This document shows, in pieces, positions 7,733 through 14,804 of a stretch of DNA of 16,665 nt. The stretch is from the NCBI GenBank assembly GCA_003599475.1, contig QZKK01000101.1, forward strand, positions 1 through 16,665, in the 5' to 3' direction. Within the stretch, counting starts at the first letter, position 1, and the number at the start of each line of letters is the position of its first letter. The DNA is from Desulfobacteraceae bacterium (GTDB lineage: Bacteria; Desulfobacterota; Desulfobacteria; Desulfobacterales; SURF-15). The translations under genes and the position numbers were made by a program. The notes beneath the pieces were generated by a model, which had not been told where the DNA came from, ran no database searches, and was given only the letters and a program-made list of their open reading frames with translations.

Positions 7733-8818
7733 ATGATCCTCGAGCAAGTCGTCTTCCAAAATCCGATAAGGAGTTGGTTGTATGCACTTGCTGTCGCAGT
7801 CGCGGTCTTTCTGCTTCTCAAGGTGATCCAGGCCGGCATTCGAAGGAGGGTAAGCCCGGACGCACCGATCATCGATGCGGGCTGGAGAAATCTGGGCTCA
7901 GGGCTGATCCGGCGTACGCATGGATGGGTGCTGTTTACACTCTCCGCCTACACCGGATTGCTGCTCCTGATGCTGCCTGTTTCCATTTCATATTTCATCG
8001 GAAGCGCCGTCCTGGCGGTGATCCTCTATCAGATCGGTCGTCTTGGATCCTTTACGGTCAAATTCTTCGTTGAGCGGTACCGGCGTCAGAAAATCGAAAC
8101 CAATGCCGCCGCGGCCACCGCCCTGAGTTCGGCCGGCTTCGTATTTCAGATCGTCCTCTGGCTGCTACTGATTGTGATCGCTCTCGACAACTTCGGGGTG
8201 AACGTCACGACGCTGATCGCAGGGCTCGGAATCGGCGGCATCGCCGTGGCGCTTGCGGTTCAAAATATCCTGGGCGATCTTTTCGCATCGTTTTCCATCG
8301 TATTGGACAAGCCGTTTGTCATTGGGGATTTCATCGTTGTCGGCGAGTTCATGGGTACCGTCGAGCATGTGGGCCTGAAAACCACCCGGATCCGCAGCAT
8401 CTCCGGGGAGCAGCTCATCTTCTCGAATTCGGATTTGCTCAAGAGCCGGATTCGAAATTTCAAGAGAATGTCTGAACGGAGGGTCGTGTTTTCGATCGGC
8501 GTCGTAAGTCAGACACCCTATGCGCAATTGATCGCTATTCCTGCGATGATCCGTGAAATCATCGAAAGCAAAGACCCGGTGAGGTTCGAAAGAGCCCATT
8601 TCAAAGAGTACGGGCCCTACGCCTTGAATTTCGAGGTCGTCTACCGGGTTAAAAATTCAGATTACGACGATTACATGGACATCCAGCAGGCCATTAATCT
8701 GGAGATCCATCAAAAATTCGAAGAGGCGGGCATCCGGTTCGCCTATCCCACTCAGACTCTTTTTCTGGAAGGCCGCAGCCCGGGGGAAATGACTAAATTG
8801 GGAAATGAGCTAAAATGA
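7733..8818 (+). CDS. Small-conductance mechanosensitive channel (MscS family, compact)
   Basis: A 361-residue inner-membrane channel that opens under membrane tension to release solutes. Hydrophobic helices lie at about 13-33, 65-85, 88-110 and 131-152, followed by the Gly/Ala-rich pore helix at about 156-190 (GLGIGGIAVALAVQN), then the beta domain (PFVIGDFIVV...GTVEHVGLKTTRIR) and an alpha/beta C-terminal domain. The frame is open from 7682, inside the radical SAM gene, but ATG 7733 has GAGGA just upstream, part of the TGA-overlapping sequence TGAGGAAGAAATG, and begins a normal N terminus. It is 7 nt downstream of the radical SAM stop. It has one or two more helices than E. coli MscS. The stop lies inside a 10-bp tandem duplication. 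Confidence 0.93.
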   Translation: MILEQVVFQNPIRSWLYALAVAVAVFLLLKVIQAGIRRRVSPDAPIIDAGWRNLGSGLIRRTHGWVLFTLSAYTGLLLLMLPVSISYFIGSAVLAVILYQIGRLGSFTVKFFVERYRRQKIETNAAAATALSSAGFVFQIVLWLLLIVIALDNFGVNVTTLIAGLGIGGIAVALAVQNILGDLFASFSIVLDKPFVIGDFIVVGEFMGTVEHVGLKTTRIRSISGEQLIFSNSDLLKSRIRNFKRMSERRVVFSIGVVSQTPYAQLIAIPAMIREIIESKDPVRFERAHFKEYGPYALNFEVVYRVKNSDYDDYMDIQQAINLEIHQKFEEAGIRFAYPTQTLFLEGRSPGEMTKLGNELK

Positions 8819-8837
8819 GCTAAAACATTTTAGCTCA
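8806..8837. terminator. Hairpin over the convergent stop codons (possible bidirectional terminator)
   Basis: TGAGCTAAAA (8816-8825), a 2-nt loop, then TTTTAGCTCA (8828-8837) form a perfect 10-bp inverted repeat spanning both convergent stop codons. A direct copy of the left arm sits just before it at 8806-8815. The arms are A/T rich and there is no separate T tract, so termination is plausible but not canonical. Confidence 0.35.
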
Positions 8838-9471
8838 CTTCGTGATCGATACCGAAGCGCAGCCATTTAAACCGGGTGATCCTCTCCGGCGGCACATTCT
8901 TTCCGATCCTGCCCATGAAAAAATTTTCGGATTTGAGACAGATGTTCGGTTCGTTGGTCTGATATTCTTCGAAGCCGAACTGCTCGTAAAGCCGGACCAG
9001 GACATTTCTGTACTGCTGTATGCTCATCTGGGTGCCGTCCATATCCCATGTCCAGGAATATCCAACCAGGTATACGATCTTTTCTTCGATATCGGGGCCT
9101 GAAAGCAGCATCTTGAGGATGCCTTTTGCGATGTTTACTCTCCTCCATCTCCGACAGACTTCAAGAGCCTTTATTTCCACCATCTTGTCCGGCCCCAATT
9201 TGGCCCAACGTTCCGATGGATCCGGATATGCCAGAACACCGAATCCGATGATGTCCCGCTTTGCTTCCAGCGCCACCACCACGTTTGCGCCTTTCAAAGA
9301 GGCGTTTTTTTCGAGGCTTTCCCGGCGAGTGTAAAGGGATTTATAACGCGCAAAGGTTCCGAATTGAGGATCGAAACGATAGGTGCGGATTTCTTCGGGT
9401 GTGCAGAGCGCACGGAGGGTCAGATCGCCTCTGGAGGTTTTCCAGTCTATCTCCCTTTGGCACTCATGCAT
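8830..9471 (-). CDS. AcuA-like GNAT acetyltransferase
   Basis: A 213-residue GNAT-fold protein. It shares several blocks with Bacillus AcuA as I remember it: YPDPSERW (82-89), the following EIKALEV strand (99-105), YSWTWDMDG (138-146), and the C-terminal GRIGKN..PERI.RF..LRF (187-206). AcuA acetylates a lysine on acetyl-CoA synthetase and switches it off. The length matches AcuA (about 210). The acetyl-CoA loop is unusual: where AcuA has RGxAxG, this protein reads RRVNIAKG, with glycines replaced. Weak GGGGA 7 nt before ATG 9471. It is second in a two-gene minus operon after another GNAT gene (20-nt gap), and its stop is convergent with the MscS gene. A role in tuning acyl-CoA synthetases, perhaps aryl-CoA ligases, is inference. 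Confidence 0.75.
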   Translation of the reverse strand: MHECQREIDWKTSRGDLTLRALCTPEEIRTYRFDPQFGTFARYKSLYTRRESLEKNASLKGANVVVALEAKRDIIGFGVLAYPDPSERWAKLGPDKMVEIKALEVCRRWRRVNIAKGILKMLLSGPDIEEKIVYLVGYSWTWDMDGTQMSIQQYRNVLVRLYEQFGFEEYQTNEPNICLKSENFFMGRIGKNVPPERITRFKWLRFGIDHEVS

Positions 9472-9491
9472 GAATCAATCCCCGGGCAGGT

Positions 9492-10046
9492 CTAGAAATC
9501 GCTCCAGCCTTTGTGCAGACGCTTGGTCATGATCATCAGGTCGAAGCGCTCCCCCGTTGGACCGACGACATATTCTTCCAGTACGGCCCTTGTAAAAAAA
9601 TCCAGCTTATAGGCGGCATCGATGGCCGCATCCTCCACACCCACAACGAAATCGGATCGGAGTTCTTCAAGGCCTCGGTCCATGGCAATCCGGATGAGGT
9701 CCAGCAGCATCCAGGTCCCCATCCGCTTATGTCGGAACTCCGGCATGACCGTCACGCGAAGCCTTCCGATATGCTTGGTGCACCCGAATTCGTCCATGTG
9801 AAGGCTGCCATGACCGATGATCTGCTCCGAGCTTACGGCAACCGTGGCAAAAACCCGATCCGTTTCCAGTTTTCCGAACCACTCCTTCAGCACCCCGGGC
9901 TCCATCACGTCATATTTCATATACCAACGGTCATCTTCGGGTACCTTTGAAAAAAACTGCCGCAGCATCGCCTCATCCCCGCTTTCCAGGGGACGAATCA
10001 ACGCTTCGGTGCCGTCTTTCAGCACAACCTCTTTCGGATATTTCAA
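9492..10046 (-). CDS. GNAT family N-acetyltransferase
   Basis: A 184-residue GNAT protein. Motif A is visible as the strand RLRVTVMPEF followed by the acetyl-CoA loop RHKRMGT (105-111) and helix WMLLDLIRIA, and motif B as a later strand and helix around 130-150. The N-terminal block with LKDGTEALIRPL is common in GNATs that resemble the catalytic part of Pat-type protein lysine acetyltransferases, but no cNMP or CoA-ligase-like domain is attached. The start is TTG at 10046, supported by GGGAGG 8 nt upstream; no ATG fits. It heads a two-gene unit with the AcuA-like gene. The substrate is unknown and could be a protein lysine or a small molecule. Confidence 0.85.
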   Translation of the reverse strand: MKYPKEVVLKDGTEALIRPLESGDEAMLRQFFSKVPEDDRWYMKYDVMEPGVLKEWFGKLETDRVFATVAVSSEQIIGHGSLHMDEFGCTKHIGRLRVTVMPEFRHKRMGTWMLLDLIRIAMDRGLEELRSDFVVGVEDAAIDAAYKLDFFTRAVLEEYVVGPTGERFDLMIMTKRLHKGWSDF

Positions 10047-10260
10047 GGTTTAAACCTCCCTGTTTGTTCGAAATCGAAAATCACGACCTCTCCGCGGGTT
10101 TTCAGTGGCTGTTCAGGAGTCTGTGCCGCGCTCGACGGCCTCACTGCTTCGAGACCCTCCGAATTCTTATGCATCGGATGATTTCTACCAAACGGATCGG
10201 TTCGGAGTCAATTCATTTTGGGTTCTGAATGTACATTTGATCCGATAGAGCAGTCGATAT

Positions 10261-10287
10261 TTTCGTGTCTTTCGTGTTTTTCGTGGT
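10261..10287 (+). repeat. Three tandem 9-bp repeats (TTTCGTGKY type)
   Basis: TTTCGTGTC, TTTCGTGTT and TTTCGTGGT follow each other without gaps in the non-coding region between the divergent GNAT and PHP genes. Each shares the core TTTCGTG. From memory, very similar TTCGTGTC/TTCGTGTT/TTCGTGG strings recur between genes in many unrelated bacterial genomes, but their role is not known to me. Confidence 0.7.
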
Positions 10288-10329
10288 TAAATATGGCGGC
10301 TGCCGCACGCCTTTTTAAAATCGGGTTTC

Positions 10330-11457
10330 ATGCGGTATAATCGGACCATGGGATTCTCCAATTTGCACCTGCACACCTTTTTCTCAGACGGTTCGATCGG
10401 CCCCGACGAGCTGGCAGAAAGGATCATACAACAGAAGGAATTGAACTACTTCGCTGTAACCGACCATGATACCCTCTCGGGAATCGAGCCTTTCTTCAGA
10501 GCTTTAAGACGGCTGGCAAGCGGTTCCTCCATGGAAAAAAGGCGCTTCATCGCGGGAATCGAGCTGAGTCTGATACACCGGCAGTCAGGAGTTACGGTCC
10601 ACCTGCTCGGCTTCTTTCCCGCCATCGGCGCGGAGAATGCGGCGGAACAGTTGAGGCGGATCGATTCCGTACTGGGGAATTTCTGCCGATATCGAGCGGA
10701 GCACAGAGCCCTTAAAGACGTCGATGCCCGCATATACCGCGCCTTCGAACTGAACCTGGACGGCATATCGGACCGGTTCGACGCGCCCGAGACCGTGATT
10801 CGGATCATCAGAGAAGCAGTCGAAGGCAAAAACAGATTCCGCTTTCAATGTGCCGCGAAACAAAACGATGTCATCCGGCACCCGATTCCGGTCACTTATC
10901 AGGGAATCGTCGATCACTGGGAAATCCTGATTCCTTCGTCCTCCCGGGAGAAGGCCTCATTGTATGTGCTCAGGCAGGATCCTTCAAGAATCCAACGACT
11001 GGCCCGCATCTATCGATCCGAAGGAATGAAGGAAACGGCAGCCCGAAAGCTCGCCGAAAAAAACCAGGGGGTGCTGCTTTCTGTAAGGGGAAAACCGCCG
11101 CTCGCTGAACTGGATGTCTTCGAAGGCCTCGATCTGCTCATGAAGGCGCGGGCGGTCACGGTTCTGGCGCATCCGGCCGTGGACCACCCAAGAATCGGAT
11201 ATGACGCGTTCGACCGGCGTATTCTCTATCCCCTGATTGAATCCGGCATGGATGGAATCGAGGTCTTTTACCCGTACGACACTTCCTTCAGGGATGAAGC
11301 GATTTCCCGGTACCACTCGATCGCCCGAGAGCACCGGCTGCTCATGTCCGGCGGCACGGACTATCACGCAGATGGCCGCACCGGACTCGACGACGTGCGG
11401 TTGAGCAATGTGGAAGCTGAAAAAATCATCCTGCATCGGAATGCCGAATCATGCTGA
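10330..11457 (+). CDS. PHP-domain metal-dependent phosphoesterase with enlarged middle insert
   Basis: A 375-residue PHP protein. Metal-site motifs appear in order: HLHTFFSDG (13-21), VTDHD (43-47), GIEL (76-79), H91, then after a long insert AHPAVDHP (around 280-287) and GTDYHA (342-347). The set matches PHP phosphoesterases such as the 3',5'-nucleotide phosphatase/RNase AM (YciV) group, which act on nucleotides or RNA ends. The insert of about 165 residues between H91 and the HP motif is larger than usual and has no motif I recognise. The start is open: ATG 10330 (listed, weak upstream GGG) or ATG 10348, which would trim six residues and lies just after a TATAAT. The gene overlaps the following channel frame as ATGCTGA. 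The substrate is not known. Confidence 0.85.
   Translation: MRYNRTMGFSNLHLHTFFSDGSIGPDELAERIIQQKELNYFAVTDHDTLSGIEPFFRALRRLASGSSMEKRRFIAGIELSLIHRQSGVTVHLLGFFPAIGAENAAEQLRRIDSVLGNFCRYRAEHRALKDVDARIYRAFELNLDGISDRFDAPETVIRIIREAVEGKNRFRFQCAAKQNDVIRHPIPVTYQGIVDHWEILIPSSSREKASLYVLRQDPSRIQRLARIYRSEGMKETAARKLAEKNQGVLLSVRGKPPLAELDVFEGLDLLMKARAVTVLAHPAVDHPRIGYDAFDRRILYPLIESGMDGIEVFYPYDTSFRDEAISRYHSIAREHRLLMSGGTDYHADGRTGLDDVRLSNVEAEKIILHRNAESC
10336..10341 (+). promoter_or_regulatory. Consensus -10 hexamer just ahead of an alternative PHP start
   Basis: TATAAT at 10336-10341 is followed by CGGACC and then ATG at 10348. If it acts as a -10 element the transcript would begin at or next to that ATG and be leaderless. 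The -35 position (around 10312-10318) is only a weak TTTTAA-like match, so this is uncertain. Confidence 0.25.
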
Positions 11458-13712
11458 TTTTGAAAGACGCCAGAACCGGAGAGCGGTTTTGCCGCGCCGC
11501 CCCGATCGCGCAGCATACGGGACACCTCCGCCCGGGATCCGGATCCCCGAGGCATTCTGCCCTGCATCATTTCTCCGGTGCCCCTGCGCACCGCTGCGCT
11601 TCGGGATGGCGGATCTTTTCGATGATTCTCCTGCTGATCCTTTCCGCTCCTGCTTTCGCTGCCTCAGAATCTGCCGCAAAATCGAAAGAATCGACCCAGC
11701 CGGAGTTTTCCATACCCGGCGGTATGGGGGAGGCGGTGACCCGGGAGGCCGAACGGGTTAAGGAAGAACTGAGAAAGAGTGCGGAATCTCTGTTTGTCAG
11801 GGAACCGCTTGGATGGGATTTCGATACCATCAGATTTCTTTACCACTGGATAGAATCGCTTCCTTCGAAATTTCCTGACTTCAAACGATACGCAGTGGGG
11901 CAGACCAGACGGGTCGGGGCGGCCGGATCGGTTTTCGTATTCACGTTTCTCCTGGCCGTTTTCTACAGCATCGCGGGACGCAAAAGGATGCAGAAGCGGG
12001 TCGAGGACGAGGTGGGTCCTTTAAAGGACAAAATCCCCGGGAAGGTTTATCCGTACCTCCGATCGATTCTGGTGATTGTCACCCAGGCGGTCATCCCGAT
12101 CATTTTACTCCTTCTTTTTGCCATAGTCGACAGTTTCATTCTTTTTCGACCCGACTGGTTTCAACTGATCGGACGGTTGTTGATCCTGTGGTTGGCCGGG
12201 GCGCTGGGAAACGGGATCTTGAGAGAGTTTCTCACCCGGGAATCCATGCCGGAAGCACCCGATGATCGAAAGAAAATATATCGTCCGGTTCGATGGGCAC
12301 TGATCTACGCGATGCTGGTCTTGGCCGTTTACTGGTGCGCGGAGATCTTCCCGATCCGGAAAGATGTCCTCGCACTGCTGCGGTTTGTCATCGCCATCTC
12401 CATCGTCATCGTCATGTATTTTCTCCTGCTGAAAAAGGAAGCATTCCTGTCGCTGCTTCCGGGTCTTTCCTACCGGGGATATCAGGGGTTTGTCCATTTC
12501 TTGTATCGGTACTACCGGCCATTGATCAGTTTTTCCTTCGTCGTAGCGATCCTGTGGTGCCTCGGCTATGAAAGGCTCGGCAAGGTTGTTCTTGTCAAAA
12601 TCTGGGCTTCGGCAGCGGTCTTTGTCACAATCATGATCGTCTATCATCGGGGCCAGAACAGGCTCCGGAAATGGTCAGAGCGGGTGGACTCTTCGGACGA
12701 GCCGGCACAGTTTCTCCTCCGGGCATCGAAGGCATTGCTTCTTTATTCCGTCTTTACGATAACATGCATTCTTTTGCTCAATCTGCTGGGGCTTCTTGAG
12801 CCGTTGCAGCGGCTGATGTCTTTCACTGTCTTTGAGTTGGGCGATACCCCGGTGACCTGCTGGACGATTGTTAAAGCATTTCTGATTCTTTTTGCATTTA
12901 TCTTCGCCTCGCGGCTTCTGCAGGCATACATGGATTACAGAATCTATCCGGCTCTGGGCATCGACCCCGGTTTGGGATACGCGCTCAATACGTTTTTCAA
13001 GTACGCCACCCTTGCCATCGGTGTGCTGGTCTCCTTGAGAATCGTCGGTATCGACCTGCGGCTTCTGCTCGTTTTTGCAGGCGCTGTCGGAATCGGCATC
13101 GGATTGGGTCTCCAGAACATGGCCGCAAATGTCATCAGCGGTTTTGCCATTATTTTCGGCGGCAAGATCCGGAAAGGAGACTGGATCGAAACAGGCGACA
13201 CTCTGGGGATCATCACCGATATCTATCTGCGCGCAACGAGGGTCAGAACGCGAGACAATATCGAATACCTGATTCCCAACTCCGAACTCATTTCGAGCAC
13301 GATCGTCAACTATTCCTTATCCTCTCCCATGATCCGGATGGAAGTTCCGGTCGGTGTATCGTACGATTCGGATCCGAGAGAGGTAGAGAAAATCCTGCTG
13401 CAGGCGGCTGAAAAGGAGTCCCTGGTGGAAAAGTACCCCCCGCCTGCCGTTCGTTTTCGACAACTCGGGGACAGCTCGCTGGATTTCGGCCTGCTGATAT
13501 GGATCGACGTACGCAACGTCCCCCGAAGGAAGGTCCGGAGCAACCTGTACTTCTCCATTTTTCAAGCGCTGAAGGATGCCGGAATCGAAATCCCGTTCCC
13601 GCAAAGAGACATCCATATCCGAACAAACCAGCAGGTCGAACCGATCCCGAAGGCAGGCATAAAATCCGATCCGGATTCTTCCGAATCATCAAAAAATCGA
13701 GACCGTTTCTGA
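11451..13712 (+). CDS. Large multi-helix MscS-family mechanosensitive channel
   Basis: Up to 753 residues. A probable signal segment (WRIFSMILLLILSAPAFA, about 53-70) precedes a soluble charged region (about 75-150) and roughly eleven hydrophobic helices between about 153 and 570. The last is the MscS pore helix with Gly-rich GAVGIGIGLGLQN (about 543-555), followed by the beta domain (GGKIRKGDWIETGDTLGIITDIYLRATRVRT region) and the C-terminal alpha/beta domain to about 735. This is the MscK/large MscS layout, a tension-gated efflux valve in the inner membrane. ATG 11451 overlaps the PHP stop (ATGCTGA) and gives a positively charged stretch before the signal segment; ATG 11622 is an alternative that removes 57 Arg/His/Pro-rich residues of doubtful coding origin. 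Either way the PHP gene and this gene form one operon. Confidence 0.92.
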   Translation: MLILKDARTGERFCRAAPIAQHTGHLRPGSGSPRHSALHHFSGAPAHRCASGWRIFSMILLLILSAPAFAASESAAKSKESTQPEFSIPGGMGEAVTREAERVKEELRKSAESLFVREPLGWDFDTIRFLYHWIESLPSKFPDFKRYAVGQTRRVGAAGSVFVFTFLLAVFYSIAGRKRMQKRVEDEVGPLKDKIPGKVYPYLRSILVIVTQAVIPIILLLLFAIVDSFILFRPDWFQLIGRLLILWLAGALGNGILREFLTRESMPEAPDDRKKIYRPVRWALIYAMLVLAVYWCAEIFPIRKDVLALLRFVIAISIVIVMYFLLLKKEAFLSLLPGLSYRGYQGFVHFLYRYYRPLISFSFVVAILWCLGYERLGKVVLVKIWASAAVFVTIMIVYHRGQNRLRKWSERVDSSDEPAQFLLRASKALLLYSVFTITCILLLNLLGLLEPLQRLMSFTVFELGDTPVTCWTIVKAFLILFAFIFASRLLQAYMDYRIYPALGIDPGLGYALNTFFKYATLAIGVLVSLRIVGIDLRLLLVFAGAVGIGIGLGLQNMAANVISGFAIIFGGKIRKGDWIETGDTLGIITDIYLRATRVRTRDNIEYLIPNSELISSTIVNYSLSSPMIRMEVPVGVSYDSDPREVEKILLQAAEKESLVEKYPPPAVRFRQLGDSSLDFGLLIWIDVRNVPRRKVRSNLYFSIFQALKDAGIEIPFPQRDIHIRTNQQVEPIPKAGIKSDPDSSESSKNRDRF

Positions 13713-13878
13713 TGCCGCAGACGTCAAAAGCATGACAAGAGAATGACCTCCTCAACAGACCTGACCTCGCCACAATCGATAGAAAATTGAGCACCGACAG
13801 GATGCGGTCGGATCCGAATGATATTGGTCCGAAATTTGCTTTATCCACTGCATGGGAGGTTTTTGCTCTGACGTCTCC

Positions 13879-13919
13879 CGGTCACTCTTTTTTTTGACCG
13901 ATCCTTCATCATTGGAAGG
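13879..13919 (+). promoter_or_regulatory. Two small inverted repeats upstream of the HDOD gene, one masking its ribosome binding site
   Basis: CGGTCA (13879-13884) and TGACCG (13895-13900) flank a T-rich loop. Next, CCTTC (13903-13907) can pair with GAAGG (13915-13919), which is the core of the GGAAGG ribosome binding site 9 nt before the HDOD ATG. Both stems are short, 6 and 5 bp. In the rest of the 216-nt gap (13713-13928) I see no gene. Confidence 0.3.
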
Positions 13920-13928
13920 TCTGTACAG

Positions 13929-14804
13929 ATGGAGCTGAAAAAAAAAATAGTCGATATCATCAGGGGGAAAAATACCAACCTGACGACCCTTCCCGTTATC
14001 GTCGAAAAAATCTTGAGTCTTGCCCAAAGCGAACGAACCTCCGCTCAGGATCTGGCGCTTGTCATCGAAAAGGACCAGGCAATCGCGGGAAAGCTGCTCA
14101 AGCTGGCAAATTCCGCATACTACGGCTTCATGAAGGAAATCGATACGATCCCGCGCGCGATTACGATTGTGGGATTCAACGAAGTCATCGGTCTTACAAT
14201 CGGAATGAATGTGTTTTCATCGTTTATGGAAAAGGATGCTCACGGCATTCTCGATCTGAAGCAATTGTGGCTGCACTCCATTGCCTGCGCCACTGCTGCC
14301 AGAGAGATCGCCAGGAGAAAGAGCGTCGGAAATGTGGAGAAGGTTTTCTTAAGTGCCCTCCTCCACGATATGGGAAAGATCGTGTTCGCGAAGTATTTGC
14401 CCGAAGAATACGGCAGCGTCTACAAGGAGGCGTTAAACAGCGGCGTTTCACTGTATAAAGAGGAAAAGGAGCGCCTGGGCATCGACCACAGCGAATTGTC
14501 CGGGCTGATGATGAAACGGTGGAATTTTCCGGAAGAACTGCGAGTCCCGTGCCGCTACCACCATAGTTCGAACCAATGCCCCCCGAATGCCCAAAGATTT
14601 GCATCCATTCTAGAGCTTGCCGATTATCTCTGCATTAAAGCCAAGATGGGCCAGATCGGAAACGGATCCGGAAGCGGATCCCTTCCCAGCCTGGAGGATA
14701 TCCAAAAGAGGCTGCATCTTTCCTCGAAGGAGATCGACTTCATTGTGGATGATCTCAAGGCGCAGCGCTCGAATATAGAAGAATTCCTGGAAGTCTTCAG
14801 TTGA
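13929..14804 (+). CDS. HDOD-domain signalling protein
   Basis: A 291-residue cytoplasmic protein. The N-terminal HDOD signature is clear: LPVIVEKIL near 21-29, LKLANSAYYG (57-66) and the AITIVG block near 77-82. HDOD domains act in c-di-GMP, chemotaxis and other two-component networks, usually as binding rather than catalytic modules. Here a set of residues resembling HD-phosphohydrolase metal ligands is kept: H116, H146-D147 (LLHDMGK), H187, H211-H212 and D232. A GSGSGS linker (about 246-251) leads to a C-terminal helix pair. ATG 13929 has GGAAGG at 9 nt, possibly masked by a hairpin. The stop TGA overlaps the TTG start of the kinase gene, so the two are translationally coupled and likely act in one pathway. 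Confidence 0.92.
   Translation: MELKKKIVDIIRGKNTNLTTLPVIVEKILSLAQSERTSAQDLALVIEKDQAIAGKLLKLANSAYYGFMKEIDTIPRAITIVGFNEVIGLTIGMNVFSSFMEKDAHGILDLKQLWLHSIACATAAREIARRKSVGNVEKVFLSALLHDMGKIVFAKYLPEEYGSVYKEALNSGVSLYKEEKERLGIDHSELSGLMMKRWNFPEELRVPCRYHHSSNQCPPNAQRFASILELADYLCIKAKMGQIGNGSGSGSLPSLEDIQKRLHLSSKEIDFIVDDLKAQRSNIEEFLEVFS

Noticed and set aside
9947..10228. Possible small plus-strand gene between the GNAT and PHP genes
   Set aside because: It starts inside the GNAT gene and its translation has low complexity and no recognisable domain.
12105..12647. 180-codon minus-strand frame
   Set aside because: It is antisense to the membrane helices of the large MscS gene; the Asp/Gln-rich translation is what antisense hydrophobic codons give.
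13306..13848. 180-codon minus-strand frame spanning the end of the MscS gene and the spacer
   Set aside because: No motif, and most of it overlaps the conserved C-terminal domain of the channel on the other strand.
14660..14690. Repeated GGATCC/GGAAGC units
   Set aside because: They encode a Gly-Ser linker within the HDOD protein and need no other explanation.
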